The translations under genes were made by a program, and so were the position numbers. The notes under the pieces are model-generated. The model saw only the letters and a list, made by a program, of their open reading frames with translations, made no database searches and had not been told where the DNA came from. 64,000 nucleotides of DNA from the NCBI RefSeq assembly GCF_010183535.1, contig NC_071333.1, positions 1,302,001 through 1,366,000 of the forward strand, written 5' to 3'. Of the stretch, positions 55,465 through 64,000 are shown piece by piece. The stretch is from Caenorhabditis remanei. Lineage: Eukaryota; Nematoda; Chromadorea; Rhabditida; Rhabditidae. Position 1 is the first letter of the stretch; every line of letters begins with the position of its first letter.

Positions 55465-56060
55465 ATACAGTACCGGTCAAAAGCTTATCGACGCAGTTTC
55501 TCTTGAAATCGTCCAACTTTGAGAGTGTGTCATAGTAATTCTGAATGTCACTTCTAATAGGTTTTTAATGAATCATATAGATAAATAGTAAATCTCTATT
55601 TTTGTAGTTGACGACTTTACTGTTCTAGCACTTTCTAGAAAATTGTGGTCATTTTAAGACGACAGCTCAAAAATCACACTATTTGTACTAAAATCGGTCG
55701 ATTTAAGGGAGAAATTCCTTTGTCGATAAGTAATTCTTGAGGGCAGCTCAAAATAATACTGATTGACCCATGAACCAGATTTTAAATGAATCAAAAAGAT
55801 TAAAAATAGAGTTTTATTTTTGTAGTTGACAATATTTTTGTTCTTACCTCGAGAGTTATGTACAAAGTAATTTCTCCTTCAAATCGACGAATTGTGGTGC
55901 AAACATTGCGACTTTGGGGCTGTTTTCTTACCATGACCATAACTATTTAGGGAGTGCTTGTACGAAAAAGTTGTCAACTACAAAAATGAAATTCCACTTT
56001 TAGTCTTTATGATTAACTAAAAATCTAGTTGATGGGACAATCAGTATTCACCATGAAAAG
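55465..56060. mobile_element. GTACCGGTCAAAA-family repeat, with internal duplication
   Basis: Starts TACAGTACCGGTCAAAAGCT and AAATCGTCCAACTTTGAGAG. Landmarks recur twice (TTTTTGTAGTTGACGAC at 55600 and TTTTTGTAGTTGACAATA at 55816), so two partial copies are joined. It ends near TGATGGGACAATCAGTATTC (56020-56050). Confidence 0.55.
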
Positions 56061-56357
56061 TATACTTCCCCCTTTGACCATGACACGTCACTCTCTTTTT
56101 TCCCTCTTTCAATCTTTTTATTCATGCCCTCTCTTTTCCGTTTTTTTCCAAAATTTTCTATTTATTACTCGAACAGAGAAAAAAAAAGAAGAAGAAGATA
56201 GATATATTCTCCTTTCTCTCCTCGTACTTCTCCTCTTTTTGCCATTTACCCTTTCCCCTTTTTGAACACCCATCTGTTCCTCCCTCATTTCTCCAGCCGG
56301 GGCAGCTAATGGTTTTTCTTTTTTTTTTTTGCCTCCTATTCTTTTCATATCGTCATA

Positions 56358-56751
56358 GAGACCGGTCACAAGGTTATGGACTTTGGCCGTTTTTAGTTGA
56401 AATTGTCCCATTTTGAGAGTTCGCTGTGACAATTTTGATTGTCAAATCCAATAGGTTTCAGATCAAAAGTAGAGCCACATTTTTGTAGTCGACAACTTTT
56501 TTGTACAATCCCTCCCTAAAGAGTTATGGTTGTTTTAAGACGACAAAATCACACTGTTTGTACTAAAATCGGTCGATTCGAGGGATAAATTACTTTGTCG
56601 ACACCTTACTTACTAGGAAGAACTAATACAAAGAAATTGTCAACTACAAAAGTTGAGCTCTGTTTTTGATCTGTATGATTCAATAAAAATCTTCTTTATG
56701 AGACAATTAGTTAGCCAAACTCCATAATATTTTGACCAGAACTGTATAAAT
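56358..56751. mobile_element. GTACCGG-family repeat upstream of gene F
   Basis: Begins GAGACCGGTCACAAGGTTAT and ends ATATTTTGACCAGAACTGTA, which are inverted. AAATTGTCCCATTTTGAGAG, TTTTTGTAGTCGACAAC and TGTCAACTACAAAAGTTG mark the interior. It ends 85 bp before the gene F start and may abut its promoter. Confidence 0.55.
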
Positions 56752-56835
56752 AAGTTGCCGATAAAAATTCGCTACTGCTCATTCTCTAAATCATCCACGC
56801 TTCCCTCTCAGTATTTTTTATTTTTCAGAGCGATC

Positions 56836-58053
56836 ATGTCATCATTTCAACAAAAAAATTCTGGAGCTGGCAATGAATGTGGATGCAACTTGGAGGAGAA
56901 ATTGAAAGAGATCGAAAAATTGAGAAAAACAGTGAACCGGTTGAATAATGTATTAGAAATTAGAAATAACGACGTAAAAACCACCAGTAAAAGATGCGAC
57001 AACCTCAGAAAGGAATGTGAGGACTTGAAGAAAATGAAAAAGACACCAGGAGAGGAAGACAATCTGCTTGTTCTTGAAAAGAACCAGATGTTAGAGGAAA
57101 AGGATGATGAGCTCTACAGGTTGCGAAAAGAGCTTCACAAGAAAAAATACGTCGTCGCAAATATCGTGAGTTTTTTTGTAATTTTTTGTTACAAAAGAAA
57201 GCTCCCCATTTTCTGGAAAGTTTGATTTCTAGGTAATTTCAGTTAGAAACATATATTTATTTCAGATCCCTCACCATTGTAAGATAGTCGACAAATCACG
57301 ATATTTTGATGGAGTCGTAATCAGAGAGAACATTACATACTCCGAAAAAAGAAAAGAGCGAAATTCCACAATTAGCTCCTTCAATCTCCTCTTCTCCCCC
57401 ACGCTCGGACTCATCCGAGCCATTAACAAGAGCGGAAACAAGAAAACCAAAGTAAGTTGGAAAAAACAAAATCACTTCTTATTAGTTTTTTTTTCAGTTG
57501 GGAAAATGGTACCATTTCCGTGTCAACGACCCCAGAAGAAAGAATAATGGTGGTGCAGTGAGTTTGAGACACATTTTCTCCTAAATCATTTGTTTTCTAA
57601 TTTCTAGCCCTACACCATCGATGCTGCCACCACCAAAGATCCACACCGGGTTCGTTCATTAAGAGGAACGGAGATAATTGAAAGTCAAGTTGTTGTAAGT
57701 TACACAATATTCTTATTTCTTGGATTATTCATAGAAAATTACCATTTCAGTTCCTGCTCCACACTACCCTTGATTATGGAGCATTATATAACGAATACTT
57801 CGAAGACAAGTGTTTGAATCTCATCTTGTTCTCTGAAGCTCTCCGACTTTCAATCCGCAATGTAAGTTTTTAGGAAAAATGATGTTGTTTAAAATCATTT
57901 GAGACTTTTCAGCAACTGTTATTCAAGCACGGAGAGGTGAAATTGAGTATGAAGATCAAGTTGCGAGAAGATTACGAAGAGTTGTTCCGATATGACCACA
58001 CCAGACCTCTCTTTGAGGTAATCAGCGTGACCGTTGATAACACTTTCTATTGA
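56836..58053 (+). CDS. Gene F: coiled-coil protein of unknown function, intact paralogue of gene E
   Basis: Six exons in phase: 56836-57165, 57266-57451, 57498-57557, 57608-57694, 57751-57861, 57913-58053 (304 residues). The ATG is 7 bp after TTTTTCAG, as for a trans-splice site. Residues 11-110 form a coiled coil (LEEKLKEIEKLRKTVNRLNN ... LYRLRKELHKKKYVVANI). Residues about 110-304 alternate strands and helices: IPHHCKIVDKSRYFDGVV, FNLLFSPTLGLIRAINKSG, LGKWYHFRVNDP, and KLSMKIKLREDYEELFRYD near the end. The same blocks occur in gene E at about 30 percent identity by eye. The exon count and phases are the same. I do not recognise the family; it may be nematode-specific. Confidence 0.75.
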
Positions 58054-58898
58054 ATCATGATTGTTTTCTTTTATTTTTCTGACAATATGCACCAAATTTC
58101 GCTTTTTTGTATCCAATCCCAATCATTTTAACAGCATTCTAATAATTTGTTTATTCTATTTTTTTGAAAGTAAATTATTTCATTTATTACCTGATTAAAA
58201 ATCTCGATTTGATTTTATTTGATTTTTTCGCCGGCCCGCATTTCAGTACAAAAATTGGAAAATTGAACACTTCGAATGTTTTGCAAAGTTTAATTTTTGA
58301 CTATGTTATCAAATTTCGATCAAATATCCAATGTAAACCTATTTTTGATGGGATTTTCAAAAAATGTTAAAATTTTGATGTGTACATTTTTGGAATCCGG
58401 ACCGGGTCGAGAATTCGCAAATGTAGTAACCACAAAAAACTTCAAGCATTCTGAATACACCACACAAGACTTTTTCATTTTACTGACACCTTTTGAGTTC
58501 TGCTGCCGCGCTTTTCTGCCAGCATACGTCTAATCTAGACGCCGTTCACCCAATGTGCGGCCAGCTGCCTGAATCCGAGTCCTGTCCCCAACATTATTCT
58601 TCTTTCCACTAGGCACACCTTTCAAATGCACTCTCCCTCGCGTACCCAATGCTGTGCCGTCAGCGCACGTTTTTTGTCGAGATTGAACGTGTGAAATAAG
58701 GAAACATATATCCGAACATATTTTCTTTATCAATCGTCAGAAACAAGAGATTATTTATGAATCCAACTGTAGGCGAAAGACAGGCCTTGAAATCAGTTGT
58801 CGCAATTAATAGTTTTTCTGGCATCGTTCAACTTCTGTTAATTATTATTATTATTCATTGTTGCCAGTGCAAAACATACATCAACAAGTTGTTGGGCA
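58054..58898. other. No gene seen
   Basis: AT-rich with one GCCGGCCC patch at 58231. Frames at 58164-58533 have no family signature. The segment 58838-58898 would become the 3' end of gene H if its poly-C frameshift were absent. Confidence 0.3.
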
Positions 58899-59781
58899 TC
58901 AGGGGGGGTAGCATGGATCTTTTGTAAACTTCAATGTAATGTCTATTATATCATTGTGGTTGACAGCACGGCATCGTTGTTGGGCCGGAATCTGAAACAG
59001 AATTAAAGACATTTATAACATAAATAGTTACATTTCAAACACTTACAGTCTCTAGTTGGTAAAAGTCCAGAACGGCTTCTAGAAATCGAGCAACTTCCGA
59101 AGAATTTGGAGCTGGTGAAACCATTACAGAAAACAGGCATTTTTCACTAGGAGAAGAAATTGAAGAGATTGAAGTGTTTGGAATCTCAAAAGGTCCTTGG
59201 GGGACGGGTGCTTGTCCTGGGCTCGTTGGGATTCCAGGTTGTCCTGGGCATGTTGATGATGGGAAGGGATTGGTTGGAATCCCAGGTTGTCCTGGAGCGG
59301 GTGGAGTTACAAGTTGTCTTGGAACTGGTGGGATGAGGTTAATTGGAATTCCAGCTTGTCCTGGGCATTTGGATGGTGAGAAGGAATTGGTTGGAGTTCC
59401 AGGTTGTTCTGGGGCGGTTGGAATTCCAGGTTGTCTTGGAACTGGTGGGATGAGGTTAATTGGAATTCCAGCAGGTCCTTGGGTCGTCGGGAGTTGGAAG
59501 GGGGTGGTTGAACTCTCATAAGGTTCTGGGGTTGTGTATGTGGTTATGGTTGTGAGCTCAGTTGTTCTCGAGAATGGTTCGGTTGTGGTTGGATGCTCAG
59601 AAGTTACTCGAGGTAATGTGAATCCGCCGGTTGTGTTTGGAGACTTAGAAGTTATGTAAATGGTCGGGAATAGGACCGTTGTAGTTGGATCCACCGGAGT
59701 TTCTTGAGATGGAAATGTTACTGGTGATAACGGCAAGGAAAATGCCGAAACAACCAGAATGGAGAATATTGGCCAGAACAT
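58899..59781 (-). CDS. Gene H: secreted Pro/Thr-rich protein, paralogue of gene G
   Basis: Start at 59781 gives MFWPIFSILVVSAFSLPLS, nearly the signal peptide of gene G. Exons 59047-59781 and 58899-58991 join in phase 0 (275 residues). After a Thr-rich stretch (residues about 30-95) comes a Pro/Gly-rich field with duplicated GIPINLIPPVPRQ units and CPGQAGIP / CPGQPGIP motifs. The C-terminal domain has Cys at KCLFSVMV, QRCRAVNHND and DPCYPP. It ends at TGA right after a C7 run (58902-58908). One C fewer would continue DAQQLVDVCFALATMNNN to a TAA near 58838, parallel to GEDTAKRFVEVIFVV in gene G. So the end as read is probably premature. A collagen-like or mucin-like extracellular role is likely. 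Confidence 0.75.
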
Positions 59782-59818
59782 GCTGACTGGAGTATGAAAA
59801 TCCCCATCACCAGTTCCA

Positions 59819-60060
59819 CTTATATACAAAGAACAAACAAAAAGAAAGGAATGCGAAGGTGGAATATTTCATTGGCTTTCTTTTTTGTCGGCATTGTTTT
59901 CAATATTAATTAATAACTTTCCGCCAGTATGTTTCTGTAGATGTAGTTTTTTGTTAGGTTTAATACAACTGTGAGTCATACCAGTTTGTCCATGATGACG
60001 TGTGATTAGTTTCTGGAAATAAGAACTTGATTTCCAATCGGGAATAAAGTTTGATCTCAT
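59819..60060 (-). promoter_or_regulatory. Promoter of gene H, shared with gene G
   Basis: TATATAAG on the minus strand at 59819-59826 lies 38 bp before the ATG. Upstream sequence (AAAGAACAAACAAAAAGAAA, GGAATGCGAAGGT, GTTAGGTTTAAT, GAGTCATACCAGTTTG) matches the region before gene G. Confidence 0.6.
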
Positions 60061-60069
60061 TTACCACAT

Positions 60070-60971
60070 CAAATGAGAAAATGTTGATTAGATGTATTTA
60101 TATTATTTAACTGCTTTTAAGCATTTATTTTCAAATGATTCAAAATATAACTTCAAACATTTTTCCAAATTGATCATAATAAAATTTCTACACGAATTGT
60201 ATTTCAACATCCCTTCTTAAGTTCTCATGACAGTATCAATAATCAAACCGTTTGGAACTGAAAACTCTGAAAAACTTTGAAAAAAACTCACATCTGGAGT
60301 TTATGTGCTCGAATTCGAGGATTTCAAAAAACTGTTATCGCGGAGTTCTAGGCATTCGTTCCACATCAATTTGTTTTGTTTTTTTTGTTTTTTTCTTCTG
60401 AATTCAAATAAATATCCAAATCATGATCCCAGACTCTGCTGTCACGTATTATTCCGTCACTCGAAAAACCAATTTTTCGAGCGGTGAAAAAATGAATATC
60501 AATGTGGAAACAGTGCTTAGAACCCCGATATAACTATTTCCAAAGATCCTCAAACTCGGACACATTAACGCCAGATGCGAAGCACAGACGTGGTATTGCA
60601 CCTGGACTTTATGAGCTTCCTTCAGTTCTGGTGTGACGGCTCGATTTTCGAGCGTAAAAGTAATAAATATTGATGTGGAAGAAATGCCTAGAACCGCGCA
60701 ATAACAGTTTTTCAAAATCCTCGAAATCGAGCACATAAACTCCAGATGTGAGTTTTTTTTTCAAAGTTTTTCAGAGTTTTCAGTTCCAAACGGTTTGATT
60801 ATTGATACTGTCATGAGAACTTAAGAAGGGGTGTTGAAATACAATTCGTGTAGAAATTTTATTATGATCAATTTGGAAAAATGTTTGAAGTTATATTTTA
60901 AATCACTTGAAAATAAATGCTTAAAAGCAGTTTAATGATATGAATACACCTAATCAATATTTTCTCATTTG
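60070..60971. mobile_element. 900-bp palindromic (foldback) repeat
   Basis: Arms of about 310 bp (60070-60380 and about 60655-60971) are inverted copies at high identity: CAAATGAGAAAATGTTGATT at the left end against AATCAATATTTTCTCATTTG at the right. The spacer (60485-60655) holds a third, more diverged direct copy of part of the right arm (ATCAATGTGGAAACAGTGC...). I see no target duplication and no conserved frame. A related fragment lies near 61320-61390 (TTTCGCGGAGTTTCGC). 60972-61755 holds nothing else. Confidence 0.65.
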
Positions 60972-61755
60972 TAGGTACCAGATATTTCATAATCCGGACT
61001 ATGATTAACGAAATTTCAGTGTTCTTATTAAAAAATATATACATATGAAAAGTCTCCAATTAGTGTATTTGCGATATTCAATGAAACATCAAAAAAATAT
61101 TTGTTGAAAACCCTGCGACTGAACTTTATTGAAGTACTGATTTGTGACTAGTTTCATATTCTTTGCCTCAATCAAATTTTGGTTCATAAGATTCTAGAAA
61201 TAACAAACCAACTCCAGATAACAGTCACTATCCACAATCATTCTGACTCAAGTCTCCAGAAATCACAACATCATCATAGGTCCGTTGCCGTAAAGAACAA
61301 AACACCTTCTGTTCCAGACGTTTTTTTTCGATTGGAAACGCTTCACCTCAGTTTCGCGGAGTTTCGCATCCGGTGTTTATGAGCTCTCCTAACTCTAAAC
61401 GCTTCTTTCACATAAATTTTTATTGGTTTTTCGCTCAAAAATATGATCCGTCAAATCTCAATTGGTTTTCTGGAAACCAATAAAAAGTCTGGTGGGCTTT
61501 CTTCTCAAGACCGCCCCTTTTCATCTTTCTCGACTTCATTCATAAAAGCAATCCTGCTCCGTGGCTGGCTGAGAAAAGATTTTTGATTCCAGCGAGCCTT
61601 TTTTTCAATTTAAGTTTTATCTTTACCCACACTCTTTCATATTAAACTTACAATAATCTGATCAAACTCATAATAGTTATTCAGAAAAGTCAAACTTCTT
61701 TATTTCACAATTCACCTATCCTTGGATTTCATTCCAGTCTCTCAAATTTGTGGAG

Positions 61756-62474
61756 ATGGCAGATATGAGGGCTGCTCTCCTTCGTCCTTTACAGTTGCTT
61801 CTCGTCTTGGCTGTTATTGGAATCACGACTCAATACCGCACCAACATACGCATTCACGGGAATGTGACCTGCGAACGAGATCAAAGATGGTGTACCAGAA
61901 TGGTTTTAATGGAGTATGATTCCTTGTGAGTTTTACTTGTTACATAGTTTTTAAATCATATTTATCTTGTTTTTCAGCAAAATGCTCCATGATAAAGTTG
62001 AGGAATACGGTGTTAAGTGCACAACTGGCTCGTTTGTCCCGTATGAAATGAATGGGAAGCAAGAAGGAGATGGCCTTTTAGATGTATGTTAACTTTTTTT
62101 CCGATTTTTATATTTTTCACTAAGTATTGTTAGCGTAAATTATGGTTTTTCAATACATCTACTCGAATTTACTAAATTTGACGGTTGAATGATTAGTCAA
62201 AAGCCTTATAAGAGTAAAACTATAATATAAACATTTTTCAGAACTTCTACGAATTGCACATGTGGATTTTCCACTCGTGCGCGGAAAATGGAAACATTTG
62301 GAAGCAGGAACACAAGCTGAACTTGATTCCAGTTTCAACAACGTAAGCTTCAGATATATTGATACCTCGAAAAATTCGTATGATTCCAGGAACGTCAACC
62401 TCCAGCAAGACTATGCAACGACCAATAAAGCCATCAGCGTAAAATCTTTTTTCGATGAAGATGAAAATATTTAG
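61756..62474 (+). CDS. Transthyretin-like (TTL) family secreted protein
   Basis: Four exons in phase: 61756-61925, 61978-62083, 62242-62342, 62390-62474 (153 residues). A TTCATTCCAG acceptor at 61738 precedes the ATG. Residues 1-26 (MADMRAALLRPLQLLLVLAV, then IGITTQ) are a signal peptide. Then IRIHGNVTCERD, RMVLMEYDS, KCTTGSFVP and NFYELHMWIFHSC follow the TTL order: a G-x-x-x-C strand, a V-x-L-x-E-x-D strand, a T-x-G-x-F loop and a final strand ending H-x-C. Nematodes have large TTL families, secreted and thought to carry or signal small ligands. The C-terminal strand is shorter than usual and ends in an acidic FFDEDENI. The last intron is only 47 bp. AATAAA at 62571-62576 fits polyadenylation. 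No paralogue is nearby. Confidence 0.75.
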
Positions 62475-62570
62475 CTGAAGTAGACGAAGAATCATTTTAG
62501 TTTGATAAATTTCTTTTTGATAGTGACATTTTTTTAAGTGCCGATAGACAAGAACAGATGATTTTATTTC

Positions 62571-62576
62571 AATAAA
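62571..62576 (+). terminator. Polyadenylation signal of the TTL gene
   Basis: AATAAA lies 97 bp after the stop codon, followed by a T-rich stretch. It is the usual nematode signal at a usual distance. Confidence 0.5.
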
Positions 62577-62807
62577 AGTTTTTTATTCCGAAACTATTCC
62601 GACCACAATAAACGGAAATATTTTCAGTCAGTTAATGTTGTCAACTATTTCCCCAAAGACAAAATTGTCGACAACTGAAAGGCTGAATGATGAGCCCCAC
62701 ATGGTTTTCCCCGCAAAACTAGGCTCATCATCGCCTTACTAATATCTTATTTCAATATTGTTCCAATCTGTTCACTAATTCACTTTATTTATCTCTTTTC
62801 AATCTCC

Positions 62808-63420
62808 TGTTATCAGGAATACTCAAATAATTATAATTCAAATTACCGCTCTTAATTCCCTCTTGTCAGTAAACACGCTCTATCGCTCATCTACTCTCCT
62901 CCGCATCAACACTATCTCGTTGCCGGCGGACGCGACGCGTGTCCGCGTAGCGGTCGACCGCGCATCGCAATCCCAATCTCGTCCAACGAGAGAGGTCCGT
63001 TCTCCTACTTTTTGGGTAGAATGCGTGAGAGAGAGAGAGTTTTCCGGCGAAATAGATCCTTTTAATTTTCCAGGACTTTTTCCAGCCATTTTAGCGCGAA
63101 CTGACGCTAGGAAATTCCTAAAACTCCACCTTTTTGGGCCCTTTAGGCCAAGTCAAGCTATCCGCGGTTGTGACCGCTCATTTGTCAACTATTGGACCCG
63201 CGGCACATCCAGCAGGACGCTTTTCCTAAATATAAAATTATCTCTCTTAAAATTATCTAAATCTTTCGTAATAAATGGATCTTTGTGTTAAAACTTGTGT
63301 TCTGTTGTCGCATTGCTCATCCTCACACTTATAGCCGTTATTCTCACATTTTAACCAGTCAGGGAAGATTTTATCCGGAGCGGGTCTGTCTCCGACCGCA
63401 TTTAAGGCCCGCCTCCACAG
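62808..63420 (+). other. GC-rich block of unknown nature, possibly a solo LTR
   Basis: 62920-63420 is much more GC-rich than its surroundings (GACGCGACGCGTGTCCGCGT, CGGAGCGGGTCTGTCTCCGA). An AATAAA at 63270 is followed by TTGTGTTCTGTTGTCGCATT, a layout like the R region of a long terminal repeat, and TGTTATC at 62808 could be its start. I find no matching flanking duplication, no second copy and no primer-binding site. 63420-64000 shows no feature. Confidence 0.25.
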
Positions 63421-64000
63421 TTAATGTCATTCAGGTTGGAAGACCCAGAGTGCAATTGTTACGTGGAACCATCAGTGCGCTACGAGATTTGAAAAAAATG
63501 TTTCCAAATAAAATATATGTGTGGGGTATTCAGTATTTCAGTTCGTTGAGAGTGATTATTGGTAACGGTTTGTGAAGCTAGTTAGGAGAAAGTAGCATTT
63601 CGTTGCACAAATCTGAATGTTAAGATGAAAATCTGATTGGTCGGGTGAAATAGTGACGCTCTGAAAACTCTCATAGGACCGCCCGCATTCTGCGGTTTTT
63701 AGGGTCGCCGAGGTTCCACCAAATGATCTCAATTTTTAATAATCAAATAATTGATTTTTTTTCTATTTTTCATAATCTCGAAATTCTTCCTCCGCCGACC
63801 TATTGCACATTTCTTTTTTCTCTAATTTTAACGTTACATTTTTCAATCATTTCAACCTACAACTCGAAACACAAACATATTTCTAAAAAGATGTGCATAT
63901 GAGGAAAATGCCTTTGCGGAAAAAAAAATTTCTTTGTTTGTTCATTTTCATCGTTTTTCAGCATTATTTCACTCAAAAAATGAGAGAAAATCATGCTGAA

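Noticed and set aside
63285..63575. + strand frame as a gene in the GC-rich block
   Set aside because: No splice sites or family features; the block looks more like a repeat or solo LTR, which is itself uncertain.
1..64000. tRNA, rRNA, spliced-leader RNA or CRISPR arrays
   Set aside because: I looked for the tRNA T-loop (GGTTCGA) with paired stems, rRNA cores and regularly spaced repeats and found none that hold up by eye; a covariance-model search would be decisive.

Overview
The window looks like nuclear DNA of a nematode, most likely a Caenorhabditis species. It is AT-rich. Its introns are short and bounded by GT and TTTTCAG, and splice acceptors often sit just before start codons. The protein families also fit: F-box/FTH (DUF38) proteins, an SPK-like domain, a transthyretin-like secreted protein, a SAM-like domain, and mariner or Tc-type elements. 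I see no tRNA, rRNA, CRISPR array or bacterial operon structure. Gene models below were built by hand from splice signals and reading phase.

Layout. 0-17 kb holds remnants: decayed copies of a zinc-finger/Cys-rich gene family (0.1-1.5 kb on +; 11.5-13.5, 13.5-15.9 and 22.8-23.4 kb on -), an SPK-like pseudogene (4.3-4.9 kb), a small SAM-like gene (7.9-8.9 kb) and duplicated TATA promoters (9.6 and 11.0 kb, with a relative at 23.5 kb before a broken uridine-phosphorylase fragment). One part of the zinc-finger family, at 14.45-15.25 kb, still reads through three clean exons.

17.8-46.2 kb is dominated by four related minus-strand genes. From high to low coordinates they are C (46.15-44.1 kb; F-box + FTH with a basic AT-hook-like N terminus), B (42.25-37.2 kb; three AT-hooks, many psi-K-x-E motifs, FTH tail), A (31.86-26.0 kb; four AT-hooks, acidic middle, a different Cys-containing tail) and D (20.9-17.8 kb; F-box + FTH). 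A and B share their first exons, spacing, upstream blocks and much intron content, so they are tandem paralogues whose 3' halves differ. D and B share the C-terminal exon with its LKGVVE motif. Shared 3' flanks tie A and D together.

Mobile elements fill introns and flanks. They include a 1.41-kb inverted-repeat element with an 8-bp target duplication that carries an acidic/Arg-Gly-rich gene (27.9-29.35 kb), three hAT-like elements with 8-bp duplications and GGCC- or TTCCGG-rich interiors, a mariner-type element nested in another repeat, and a 1.15-kb insertion whose empty site is preserved 12 kb away.

47-62.5 kb holds paralogous pairs: two coiled-coil proteins of unknown function on + (47.2-49.0 and 56.8-58.05 kb), two secreted Thr/Pro-rich proteins on - (50.8-52.1 and 58.9-59.8 kb) with the same promoter and signal peptide, and a transthyretin-like gene (61.76-62.47 kb). 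Several apparent frameshifts in the window fall in homopolymer runs, so some broken genes may be sequence errors.
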